A stretch of 6,002 bases of DNA from Deltaproteobacteria bacterium. GTDB taxonomy: Bacteria; Desulfobacterota; Desulfobaccia; Desulfobaccales; Desulfobaccaceae. How positions within the stretch are numbered: position 1 is the stretch's first letter; each line of letters begins with the position of its first letter. The stretch is from the NCBI GenBank assembly GCA_016874895.1, contig VGSX01000226.1, positions 1 through 6,002 on the forward strand, in the 5' to 3' direction. The notes beneath the pieces were generated by a model that made no database searches, was not told where the DNA came from, and saw only the letters and a list, made by a program, of their open reading frames with translations. The translations under genes were made by a program, and so were the position numbers. Positions 1 through 5,923 of this stretch are shown one piece after another.

Positions 1-1328
1 AGGGCGTGCACGTGGCTGTAGGTGGCCAGGACGTTTTTGTAGCTGATGCCGTCCCACTGGCCGGTGATGCCATGACCCCGCTCCAACCGGAATACCAGGT
101 TTAATCTCTCCAGGTCGCTGTCGATTATCCGGGAATAGTGGAATTCATGCCCCAGCAGTCTGGTTCCGGGGGGGAAAAAGGGATTGGGGCGGTCCACTGC
201 GATGACCGTATAGCCATGCCCCTGGGGCCTCTTTTCCAGGAGCACGGTGAAGGGCAAGGCCCCCACCATGGGGTGGCTCTGCTCCCGGACAATGATATGT
301 TCGCCCAGATACATTAACCCCCCGCATTCGGCATACACGGGCAACCCGCCTTCAATGGCGTCCTTGAGGGACTGCCGGAACTTTTGATTAGCGGCCAGGG
401 CCGCGGCGTTGGTCTCGGGAAAACCGCCGCCGATGTAGAGCCCGTCCAGGGGGGGCAGGACATCGTCCTGGAGGGCGTTGATCTCCACCACGCGGGCCCC
501 TAATCCGGCCAGGGCTTCCAGATTTTCGGGATAATAAAACTGGAAGGCCGCGTCCCGGATAATGCCGATGGCCACCGGGTCGGGCTGTGAGGTCAGTTCG
601 TAGGGAGGACGATAGGTGGTGGTGGGTAAGCTCGGGGCGCTTCGGGCGATTTCCCAGAGGCGTTCGTGATCCAGGTATTTTTCCGCCAGATTCTGGGCGG
701 TGGTCACGGCCTGGCAGGCCGCGACGTGCTCCTGAGGCGGCACCAGTCCCATATGCCGTTCGGGAAAAACCGCACATTTTAAACGGGGCAGGGCCCCCAG
801 GACCGGGATACCGCAGTACTGCTCGATGGAGGCACGCAAAACCCCTTCGTGGCGCGGGCGGGCAATCTGGTTGAGGATAACCCCCCGGATATCCACCTCG
901 GGGTCGAATTTCTGGCAGCCCAGGACGATAGCTGCAGCGGTGCGGGTAGTCATGGTGCAATCGACTACCAGCACCACTGGAGCTTGTATTAATTTGGCCA
1001 GTTCTGCCGTACTAAAAGCGCCGGCTGCGTCCAGACCGTCGTACAGGCCTCGGTTGCCTTCGATGAGCGCCCCTGCCGCGTCGGCGGTATGATGCGCCAG
1101 GGAATAGAGCATCTGGTCCCGTCCCATGAAGAACGGGTCCAGATTGTAACAGGGCCTCCCGGATGCCAAGGCATGCCACGCCGGGTCGATGTAGTCGGGC
1201 CCTTTTTTAAAGGGTACGACATCCCGTCCCCGTTGCCGCCAGGCTGCCAGCAATCCCAGGGTTATGGTGGTCTTGCCGGAGCCGCCGCGCAGGGCGGTGA
1301 GCACCAGACGGGGACAGGAGCGGGCCAT
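1..1328 (-). CDS. dsrN: DsrN, CbiA-like cobyrinate/siroheme a,c-diamide synthase (3' end off window)
   Basis: My own translation of the minus strand from the ATG at 1328 gives 442 uninterrupted codons that run off the window edge; the family is usually about 450-470 residues, so only the extreme C-terminus is missing. Seen: an N-terminal P-loop GGSGKTT (residues 15-21), the CobB/CbiA signature KKGPDYIDPAWH (41-52), a Walker-B-like VVLVVD (118-123), then a class-I glutamine amidotransferase domain with nucleophile Cys335 in YAECGGLMYL and the terminal SHVHA (438-442) carrying the catalytic-type histidine. Family knowledge: CbiA amidates the a and c acetate chains of cobyrinate using ATP and glutamine. 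Its homologue in dsr operons, DsrN, is proposed to convert siroheme to the siroheme amide found in some DsrAB enzymes. The start overlaps the dsrD stop by one base (TAATG), and only a weak GGAAGG lies about 15 nt upstream, so translation is probably coupled to dsrD. A true cobalamin CbiA is possible on sequence alone; position directly after dsrD favours DsrN. Confidence 0.93.
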   Translation of the reverse strand, partial: MARSCPRLVLTALRGGSGKTTITLGLLAAWRQRGRDVVPFKKGPDYIDPAWHALASGRPCYNLDPFFMGRDQMLYSLAHHTADAAGALIEGNRGLYDGLDAAGAFSTAELAKLIQAPVVLVVDCTMTTRTAAAIVLGCQKFDPEVDIRGVILNQIARPRHEGVLRASIEQYCGIPVLGALPRLKCAVFPERHMGLVPPQEHVAACQAVTTAQNLAEKYLDHERLWEIARSAPSLPTTTYRPPYELTSQPDPVAIGIIRDAAFQFYYPENLEALAGLGARVVEINALQDDVLPPLDGLYIGGGFPETNAAALAANQKFRQSLKDAIEGGLPVYAECGGLMYLGEHIIVREQSHPMVGALPFTVLLEKRPQGHGYTVIAVDRPNPFFPPGTRLLGHEFHYSRIIDSDLERLNLVFRLERGHGITGQWDGISYKNVLATYSHVHA

Positions 1329-1570
1329 TAGTGTTTGGCAGCGCCTTCCACGTGGGGAATTTCGACGAAACTGCCGCCGAAATACGTGTAAACGCACCGG
1401 CCGCCGTCAATAAGATCCTTGATGGCGTACTTGACGTCATTCTTGGGTTGATCAGGGTGTTCCTTAAGAACCAACTTTTCGATGTCTTTGGCTTTAAGCT
1501 GTTTTTTGCCCTGGGCCTTTTCGACCATCTTGTAGATAAATTCTACAAGTTCTTCTTTGGGGAGTGCCAT
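1328..1570 (-). CDS. dsrD: DsrD, small winged-helix activator of dissimilatory sulfite reductase
   Basis: This encodes an 80-residue, lysine-rich, soluble protein (MALPKEELVEF... at the start, ...FVEIPHVEGAAKH at the end), close to the roughly 78 residues of known DsrD. The fold known for the family is a winged helix. The helical first half with KAKDIEKLV (26-34) and the aromatic strand segment CVYTYFGGSF (59-68) fit that layout. It has no cysteine motif, signal peptide or membrane segment. The same frame stays open upstream to 1729, but that part lies inside dsrB in another frame. The ATG at 1570 is chosen because it starts the conserved protein and has AGGTGG 5 nt upstream. Family knowledge: DsrD was long a suspected DNA-binding protein, but biochemical work supports allosteric stimulation of DsrAB sulfite reduction, and its presence marks reductive-type dsr loci. 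It lies 13 nt after dsrB and overlaps dsrN by one base, so it is in the operon. Confidence 0.95.
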   Translation of the reverse strand: MALPKEELVEFIYKMVEKAQGKKQLKAKDIEKLVLKEHPDQPKNDVKYAIKDLIDGGRCVYTYFGGSFVEIPHVEGAAKH

Positions 1571-1575
1571 TGAAA

Positions 1576-1581
1576 CCACCT
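1576..1581 (-). promoter_or_regulatory. Ribosome binding site of dsrD
   Basis: The minus strand reads AGGTGG, 5 nt before the ATG at 1570. It supports the short 80-residue dsrD start over the in-frame extension that would run back into dsrB. It lies in the 13-nt gap just after the dsrB stop codon. Confidence 0.7.
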
Positions 1582-1583
1582 GC

Positions 1584-2657
1584 TTAGAATTTGAAATGCA
1601 TAGACGTTCTATAAGTATCATACGCCTGGAATTTATAGTCGTCAATATGCTGGAAGGTAAAAGGAATATCACAGACTTCAAAGAATTTTTCCCAACCGAT
1701 GCGCTCCACCCACTCGCCGACGCGCTCATATTTCAGGGCGCTTTCAGCATACGTAACGAGGATCTTGCGGATGGTGGCCACGGTGTCCGGCCAACGCGGC
1801 GGGTCATTGGGAATATAAGGCACCGCCAGGCGGGAGAACATCGGGGCGCTCTTGGCGTTGGAGACTTTGCCGCCCACCAGCAGGGCCACGCCACCCTTTT
1901 CAGAGTCGAAGCAGGGCAGAGCCGGGCACATGGTGTAGCAGTTGCCGCAATACATGCACCGTTCTTCTTTAACTTCCACGGACTTCAGGCTCTTGTCGGG
2001 ATGCGGCCGGATGGCGCCGGTGGGACAAGAAGCGATGGTCGTGGGGATTTCGCACAAGTGCCGCAACTTGTCATGCAGGATTTTCGGAGCCGTCCGGTGC
2101 ACGCCGCAGATGGCGATGTCGGAGCAGTGCACCGCGCCGCACATGTTCAGGCAGCAGGCCAGGGAGATGCGGACCTGGGCCGGAAGTTCATGGGAACCGA
2201 AATATTCGAACAGGTCGTCCATGACGGCCTTAACGACACCCGAGGCATCGATGGCCGGGGTATGGCAGTGAATCCAACCCTGGGTATGAACGATGTTGGT
2301 GACGGAATGGCCGGTGCCGCCTTTGGGCAGGCCCCGTTTCACTAATTCGGCCTTCAAGGGTTCCAGCTGAGCTTTGTCGGACACCAGGAATTCCACATTG
2401 TTGCGGCTGGTGAAACGCAAATAACCGCCACAATATTGATCGGCGATGTCGCACAGGTCCCGAGCAAAAATAGTGGAGATAATCCGGGGGGAGGCGACGC
2501 GCACTGAGTAAAGTTCCGCACCGGTTTCGGAAACATGTACCAGCACACCGGGTTCCGGAATCAAATGATATTTCCACTTGCCGTAGTTATCTTTGATAAC
2601 CTGCGGCAAGAATTTGCTGTAATGCGGGGGGCCGATATCTGTAAGCCGTTCGGACAT
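1584..2657 (-). CDS. dsrB: DsrB, dissimilatory sulfite reductase beta subunit
   Basis: This encodes 357 residues, slightly shorter than the roughly 380 of Desulfovibrio DsrB. With DsrA it forms the cytoplasmic alpha2beta2 enzyme that carries out the reductive step of sulfite respiration, working with DsrC. Seen in order: an N-terminal nitrite/sulfite reductase half-domain; Cys131 (in WIHCHTPAID); Cys168, Cys169 and Cys173 (in SLACCLNMCGAVHCSD), whose spacing from Cys131 matches the siroheme-linked [4Fe-4S] ligands of known DsrB; and a ferredoxin insert with Cys211 (SCPTGAI) and C-x2-C-x2-C-x3-C at 234/237/240/244 (CMYCGNCYTMC). All expected cluster ligands are present, so the active siroheme site should be intact. 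The ATG has an AGGAGG 10 nt upstream (complement 2668-2673). It is 60 nt downstream of dsrA and 13 nt upstream of dsrD. The site of the widely used DSR4R survey primer falls at 1933-1949 and, as I recall the primer, carries one mismatch. Confidence 0.98.
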   Translation of the reverse strand: MSERLTDIGPPHYSKFLPQVIKDNYGKWKYHLIPEPGVLVHVSETGAELYSVRVASPRIISTIFARDLCDIADQYCGGYLRFTSRNNVEFLVSDKAQLEPLKAELVKRGLPKGGTGHSVTNIVHTQGWIHCHTPAIDASGVVKAVMDDLFEYFGSHELPAQVRISLACCLNMCGAVHCSDIAICGVHRTAPKILHDKLRHLCEIPTTIASCPTGAIRPHPDKSLKSVEVKEERCMYCGNCYTMCPALPCFDSEKGGVALLVGGKVSNAKSAPMFSRLAVPYIPNDPPRWPDTVATIRKILVTYAESALKYERVGEWVERIGWEKFFEVCDIPFTFQHIDDYKFQAYDTYRTSMHFKF

Positions 2658-2667
2658 GTTATTAATT

Positions 2668-2673
2668 CCTCCT
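2668..2673 (-). promoter_or_regulatory. Ribosome binding site of dsrB
   Basis: A perfect AGGAGG on the minus strand lies 10 nt before the dsrB ATG, within the 60-nt dsrA-dsrB spacer. The strong site should allow independent initiation on dsrB, in line with equal production of the two subunits. I see no hairpin or promoter in this spacer. Confidence 0.75.
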
Positions 2674-2717
2674 TACCTTTACGGTTCGATTGGGGCAATC
2701 TCTCATACTACTTCTGA

Positions 2718-3962
2718 TTACTTGGTGGTGTGGTATTTGCGGCCTGCGTCCTCGGCATCGAAGTCGGCCTGATGCCAGAAGAAGAAGGGGTTGGCCCGGG
2801 GAACCCTGACGGTCTGGGGCACCGGCGGCAGGCCCACGGCTTCCAGGAAGGCCCGCATGCCTAACCGCATGATGAGTTCGCCGACGCGCTCCCGGTTTTT
2901 GCCGTGCTCGGACCACCACTCGGTGATGTTGGCAGTGAGTTCCTTAAGTTCGTCATAAGGCTCCTCCATACGCATGAAGGGCACGATGACCCAGCTCATC
3001 TGGGCGCCTTCCAGGATGGGGGCATGGGAGCCCAGCAGCACGGTGCAGCCCGCATCGGTGCCGGGGCGCAGGGCCTGGGGCATCAGGTTGATGCAATGCA
3101 TGCAGTGATTGCACTCTTTGTTGTTGATCTTCAGGGTCTTGCCGTCCAGCAGCATGCACTGGGTGGGGCACAGGTCCACGACATCAGCCTGGACATCCAG
3201 TTTGTCCAGATTGGCGCCGCCGCCCTTGGGTTTCAATTCGCCGCCGATGTAGGCCGCCACGGCCGCCTGGTCGATGCGGATATCATCTTTCCAGACGCCG
3301 ATCATGGACATGTCGGAACGGGCCACCGAAGCGACGCAGTCGTTGGGGCAGCCGGAGAATTTGAGTTTGTATTTATAAGGATAGGAGGGGCGGTGCAGGT
3401 CGAACTGGAACTCCTGGGTCAACTGATAACAGGCTTCCATGGTGTCATAGCAGGACCATTCGCAGCGGGCCGGACCACAGCAGCAAGAAGGGCTCCTAAA
3501 GGCGGACCCGGAGCCGCCGATATCCCAGCCTTTGGCGGTCAATTTCTGGAAAGCCGGTTCCAACTCTTCGGTGCGGGTGCCCAGGAAAATAACGTCGCCA
3601 GTGGCGCCGTGCAGGTTGAGAACGCCGCTGCCATGCTCATCCCAGATATCAAACAGTTCCCGCAAAGCGGTGGAGGTGTAGAACCACCCGGAGGGCTGGT
3701 TGATCCGCATGGTGTGAAAATGTTCCAGACCGGGGAATTCATCGGGCAGGTCGGAGTAACGGCCGATGATGCCGGAACCATAACCCAGCACACCCACGAT
3801 GCCGCCGTGTTTCCAGTGGGTGATTTTTTCCACATAAGATCTTTCCAACTGCCCCAGCAGGTCGTTTACCTGAGGCTTCGTGGCGGCCAGGCGTTTTAGA
3901 TCCGTGACGAAGCTCGGGAAAGGACCGGATTCAAGTTGATCCAGTAACGGGGTTTTGTGCAT
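2718..3962 (-). CDS. dsrA: DsrA, dissimilatory sulfite reductase alpha subunit
   Basis: This encodes 414 residues; it binds siroheme and iron-sulfur clusters and pairs with DsrB to reduce sulfite. Seen: the N-terminal LLDQLESGPFPSFVTDLK; the conserved THWKHGGIVGV (48-58); cluster ligands C-x5-C at Cys161/Cys167 (within SCCCGPARCEWSCYD) and C-x3-C at Cys205/Cys209 (KFSGCPNDC); and a ferredoxin insert with Cys265 (LCPTQC) plus C-x2-C-x2-C at 284/287/290 (CNHCMHC). The C-terminal half has the usual GKNRERVGELIMRLG segment. It is about 20 residues shorter than Desulfovibrio DsrA as I recall it, with most of the difference near residues 28-35 before THWKH. No cluster ligand is lost. Cys160-Cys162 is an unusual run of three cysteines, of which the middle one aligns with the ligand. 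The start is fixed by a GGGAGGAA Shine-Dalgarno 6 nt upstream. It is the first gene of the operon, behind a strong promoter at 4029-4059. The DSR1F primer site (3806-3821) is present with one mismatch. Confidence 0.98.
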   Translation of the reverse strand: MHKTPLLDQLESGPFPSFVTDLKRLAATKPQVNDLLGQLERSYVEKITHWKHGGIVGVLGYGSGIIGRYSDLPDEFPGLEHFHTMRINQPSGWFYTSTALRELFDIWDEHGSGVLNLHGATGDVIFLGTRTEELEPAFQKLTAKGWDIGGSGSAFRSPSCCCGPARCEWSCYDTMEACYQLTQEFQFDLHRPSYPYKYKLKFSGCPNDCVASVARSDMSMIGVWKDDIRIDQAAVAAYIGGELKPKGGGANLDKLDVQADVVDLCPTQCMLLDGKTLKINNKECNHCMHCINLMPQALRPGTDAGCTVLLGSHAPILEGAQMSWVIVPFMRMEEPYDELKELTANITEWWSEHGKNRERVGELIMRLGMRAFLEAVGLPPVPQTVRVPRANPFFFWHQADFDAEDAGRKYHTTK

Positions 3963-4028
3963 GAATACTTCCTCCCTTTGTATTAGATAAGCAATGTGAG
4001 ATTTATCCTTTTTTTCACAAACACCGCA

Positions 4029-4059
4029 ATTATAACATTCTCACCAGTAATTTTGTCAA
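4029..4059 (-). promoter_or_regulatory. Sigma-70-type promoter of the dsr operon
   Basis: The minus strand shows TTGACA (complement 4054-4059) and TATAAT (complement 4029-4034), both perfect consensus hexamers, with a 19-nt spacer that is slightly longer than the ideal 17. Transcription would start near 4022, giving a leader of about 60 nt before the dsrA ATG. The AT-rich surroundings contrast with the GC-rich genes. Consensus boxes fit the very high expression expected of dsrAB. The long spacer could leave room for an activator, but that is inference. Confidence 0.75.
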
Positions 4060-4060
4060 T

Positions 4061-4097
4061 AAAAAAAATGTGGCCACCTGGCGCCCAGGTATTGGCC
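4061..4097 (-). terminator. Rho-independent terminator of the M16 gene
   Basis: The minus strand reads GGCC-AATA-CCTGG-GCG-CCAGG-T-GGCC (complement 4072-4097), forming a GC-rich stem with a small internal bulge, followed after three bases by eight T residues (complement 4061-4068). It lies 48 nt after the stop of the M16-like gene and ends one base before the -35 box of the dsr promoter. It should insulate dsrA from read-through. Confidence 0.82.
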
Positions 4098-4108
4098 GGA
4101 AGCGCCGC

Positions 4109-4137
4109 ATGTTCTGAAGGAAAGCCTCAAAGAACAT
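4109..4137. repeat. Imperfect dyad after the M16 stop codon
   Basis: ATGTTCT at 4109-4115 and AGAACAT at 4131-4137 are perfect 7-bp inverted arms. The 15-nt centre allows a further AGG/CCT pairing. It begins 7 nt past the M16 stop codon and lies just upstream of the terminator hairpin. It could be a second RNA stem that protects the mRNA 3' end, or a protein-binding site about 50 bp upstream of the dsr -35 box. The sequence does not decide between these. Confidence 0.5.
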
Positions 4138-4144
4138 AAGTTCA

Positions 4145-5467
4145 TTAGATATCCTGGAGCACCTGCACCGGACCGATTTTTTCTAATTCATCGGCACACT
4201 TGGCAGCCGGTCCCACCACCAGCATCACCAGGTCCTCCGGGTGCAGATGCCGCTGCGCTGCGTCCTGGGCGACCTCCTGGTCCACGGCCAGAACCCGCGG
4301 GCGATAGAGTTTGAGGTAATCGTTCCCTAAATCGTGCAATTCGATGCTGGTTAATTGCCGGGCCAGGCCGCCGGGGGTCTCCAGGCTCAGGGGAAAACTG
4401 CCCACATAATAGCTCTGGGCGTCGGCCAGCTCTGCCGGGGCCACGCCCTCCCCTTTCACGGCCGCCATGACAGCCTTTATTTCCTGGAGCACCGTGGCCG
4501 TGTGCTCCGCCGGGGTGAAGGTGGAAATGATAAACGGCCCCGGGGCCCGGCGGAAATGAAACTGGCTGCGAATGCCATAAGTTAAACCCTTTTCGGCCCG
4601 GATGCGCATCATCAGCCGGGAGGAAAAACCGCCGCCGCCCAGAATATAATTCACCAGACGGAGCGGAAAATAATCCGGATTGTTTCGGGGCACCCCCAGA
4701 TGGCCGCAGCGGATCTCACTCTGGGTCAGATTCGGGCGGTCCAGGAGATAAATGCCAGGGCGCGCGGCAACCTCCGCGGTCTGCTGCAAAGACGGCGTCG
4801 GCTGGGCGGACCCGGGCCAGGCCCCCCAGAGCTGCTCGGCCGCGGCCACGACCTGGGCTTCCGGCACCATGCCCACCACCACCAGGCTGCTTGTCGGGGG
4901 GGAGAACTGCTGTTGATAAAAAACCTGCAGATCTTCTAGGCTTAAAGCCGCCAGGGAAGCGGGGCTGCCGTCCGGGGGATGACCGTAGGGTGCGTCTCCG
5001 AATAACAGGGGCAAAAAAGTGCGGTTGGCCACCTCCCGGGGATCATCCAGGAGGTGAATTAACTCCGCCTGGCGGCGCTCCTGCAAAAAGGCGAATTCCT
5101 CCTGGGGAAAGCCGGGATCCTGGACGATTTCCGCCAACAGGGCCAACAGGTCCGGGAAATCCTCGGCCAGTCCCTCCAGGCTGATGAGGGTGTGATCCCA
5201 CGTCCCGTGCGCCCGGAGCATGGCCCCCCGTCCTTCCGTGGCCAGGGCCAGTTCCAGTTGGTCCCGCTTCTGGGTCCCCAGGGTCAGGCATTCGGCCAGG
5301 CAATCGGCGGCCCCGCCTTTGCCCGCGGGATCCGCCTCGGAACCGCGTTTGGCCATGAAGGTCAGACTCACCCAGGGGACGCGGCTATATTCCATCCCCA
5401 CCACCCGCATCTGGTTGGCGAGACCATGACTATATATTTCCGTCAGAAAATCATCTTTAGCTGGCAT
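4145..5467 (-). CDS. M16-family peptidase-like protein, non-catalytic partner subunit
   Basis: This encodes 440 residues, the usual size for a bacterial M16B protein with two tandem lobes of about 200 residues. There is no signal peptide or membrane segment, so it is probably cytoplasmic. Seen: in the first lobe the zinc motif HxxEH is replaced by CLAEC (56-60) within GGAADCLAECLTLGT, so both histidine ligands are missing. A downstream acidic segment QEEFAFLQERRQAEL (122-136) sits where the third ligand region would be. The second lobe keeps the substrate-contact region GGGGFSSRLMMRIRAEKGLTYGIRSQF (277-303), with the Arg and Tyr typical of M16 pairs. Family knowledge: such proteins form heterodimers with a catalytic M16 subunit encoded next to them. 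The gene upstream at 5924-6002 looks like that partner. The start ATG has AAGGA 6 nt upstream. A terminator follows at 4061-4097. The substrate is unknown and no link to dsr is evident beyond adjacency. Confidence 0.9.
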   Translation of the reverse strand: MPAKDDFLTEIYSHGLANQMRVVGMEYSRVPWVSLTFMAKRGSEADPAGKGGAADCLAECLTLGTQKRDQLELALATEGRGAMLRAHGTWDHTLISLEGLAEDFPDLLALLAEIVQDPGFPQEEFAFLQERRQAELIHLLDDPREVANRTFLPLLFGDAPYGHPPDGSPASLAALSLEDLQVFYQQQFSPPTSSLVVVGMVPEAQVVAAAEQLWGAWPGSAQPTPSLQQTAEVAARPGIYLLDRPNLTQSEIRCGHLGVPRNNPDYFPLRLVNYILGGGGFSSRLMMRIRAEKGLTYGIRSQFHFRRAPGPFIISTFTPAEHTATVLQEIKAVMAAVKGEGVAPAELADAQSYYVGSFPLSLETPGGLARQLTSIELHDLGNDYLKLYRPRVLAVDQEVAQDAAQRHLHPEDLVMLVVGPAAKCADELEKIGPVQVLQDI

Positions 5468-5524
5468 GAGTTATCCTTATGCTGTCAGAAAAATATTACT
5501 GAGGGCGTGAAATAGGTTAACTTT

Positions 5525-5790
5525 TCCCCCTCACCCTGGCCCTCTCCCCCGATGCTTACCATTACCCAAAACCTTAAAGCAAGGAAGATAAGCACAGCCT
5601 GGCGGGATATGGGGTTCTTCCGTCCAACTTGGGAATTAGGAGAACAACTTGATATTCATTGAAATCTGCTTCATCTCGACAGTAGGCACAGACCTCCAGG
5701 TCTATGCTGGTGAGGCGCCGACCTGGAGGTCGGCGCTACTAAATTTCCCTACTTGTGGGTAATGCTCAGCCCCAATGGGAGAGAGGGGAA
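5525..5790. repeat. Possible small element bounded by imperfect inverted repeats
   Basis: CATTACCCA at 5560-5568 is matched by its exact reverse complement TGGGTAATG at 5756-5764. Further out, CCCTCTCCC (5540-5548) is matched imperfectly by GGGAGAGAGGGG (5777-5788). Both pairs keep the same order and a similar offset, so the segment looks like roughly 260 bp with 30-40-nt imperfect inverted ends. No transposase is encoded and I did not find a convincing target-site duplication. The left CCCTCACCCTGGCCCTCTCCC stretch resembles a common extragenic repeat of proteobacteria. It may be a MITE-like remnant or a mosaic of older repeats. Confidence 0.4.
5690..5736. repeat. Pair of REP-like palindromes sharing a core
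   Basis: The first, AGACCTCCAGGTCT (5690-5703), has perfect 6-bp arms around CC. The second (5715-5736) has perfect 10-bp arms GCGCCGACCT and AGGTCGGCGC around GG. The cores ACCTCCAGGT and ACCTGGAGGT are reverse complements, so the two are inverted copies of the same motif 11 nt apart. This is the layout of repetitive extragenic palindrome doublets. There is no T-tract after either stem, so they are not obvious terminators. Confidence 0.7.
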
Positions 5791-5841
5791 GAATGAATCA
5801 ACTAAATGTTCCTGGTAATAAGTCAACCGCAACAAACCTTA

Positions 5842-5923
5842 TCACTGACCACTGGCCACTGACCACTGACCACTGGCCACTGGCCACTGACCACTGACCA
5901 CTGACCACTGACCACTGACCACT
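5842..5923. repeat. Heptanucleotide tandem repeat, CCACTGA/CCACTGG, about 11 units
   Basis: Eleven consecutive 7-bp units begin at 5842, followed by a partial CCACT. The first unit is TCACTGA; the rest are CCACTGA or CCACTGG, with the last base in the order A G A A G G A A A A A. The five uniform CCACTGA units at 5884-5918 suggest recent expansion at that side. The array ends at the stop codon of the upstream M16 gene. The minus-strand unit TCAGTGG has no stop codon in any frame; the plus-strand unit does. Confidence 0.95.

Larger units (their letters stand above)
5468..5923. other. 456-bp repeat-rich non-coding gap between the two M16 genes
   Basis: No open frame here looks like a gene; the longest I followed by eye is a 17-codon plus-strand run from 5609. 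The gap is filled by a possible inverted-repeat-bounded element (5525-5790), two REP-like hairpins (5690-5736) and a heptamer array (5842-5923). The only promoter-like boxes for the M16 gene are weak (TTAACC and TAATAT, 16 nt apart, on the minus strand around 5490-5520). Confidence 0.7.

Noticed and set aside
388..960. Minus-strand open frame of 190 codons
   Set aside because: It lies in another frame of dsrN. Its Pro/Arg/Gly-rich composition is typical of an out-of-frame read of GC-rich coding DNA.
1557..2345. Plus-strand open frame of 262 codons opposite dsrB
   Set aside because: It is an antisense shadow of dsrB; no plausible ribosome binding site or recognisable domain.
2904..3899. Long plus-strand open frame of 331 codons opposite dsrA
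   Set aside because: It is the antisense shadow of dsrA. The protein is rich in Gly, Ala, His and Val with no family signature, and the minus strand encodes a fully motif-intact DsrA.
3995..4019. TGTGA-N15-TCACA dyad in the dsrA leader, considered as a Rex or CRP/FNR-type operator
   Set aside because: The 15-nt spacer does not fit the short spacers of those regulators, and the AT-rich context makes 5-bp arms likely by chance.
5490..5520. Possible promoter of the M16 gene (TTAACC and TAATAT on the minus strand)
   Set aside because: Each box matches consensus at only about four of six positions, which is expected by chance in this AT-richer stretch; mentioned but not called.
5609..5662. Plus-strand ATG with 17 codons in the gap
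   Set aside because: It is very short, has no ribosome binding site and no recognisable peptide features.
5842..5923. Heptamer array considered as a CRISPR array
   Set aside because: The units are 7 bp and contiguous, with no unique spacers and no cas genes; it is a simple tandem repeat.
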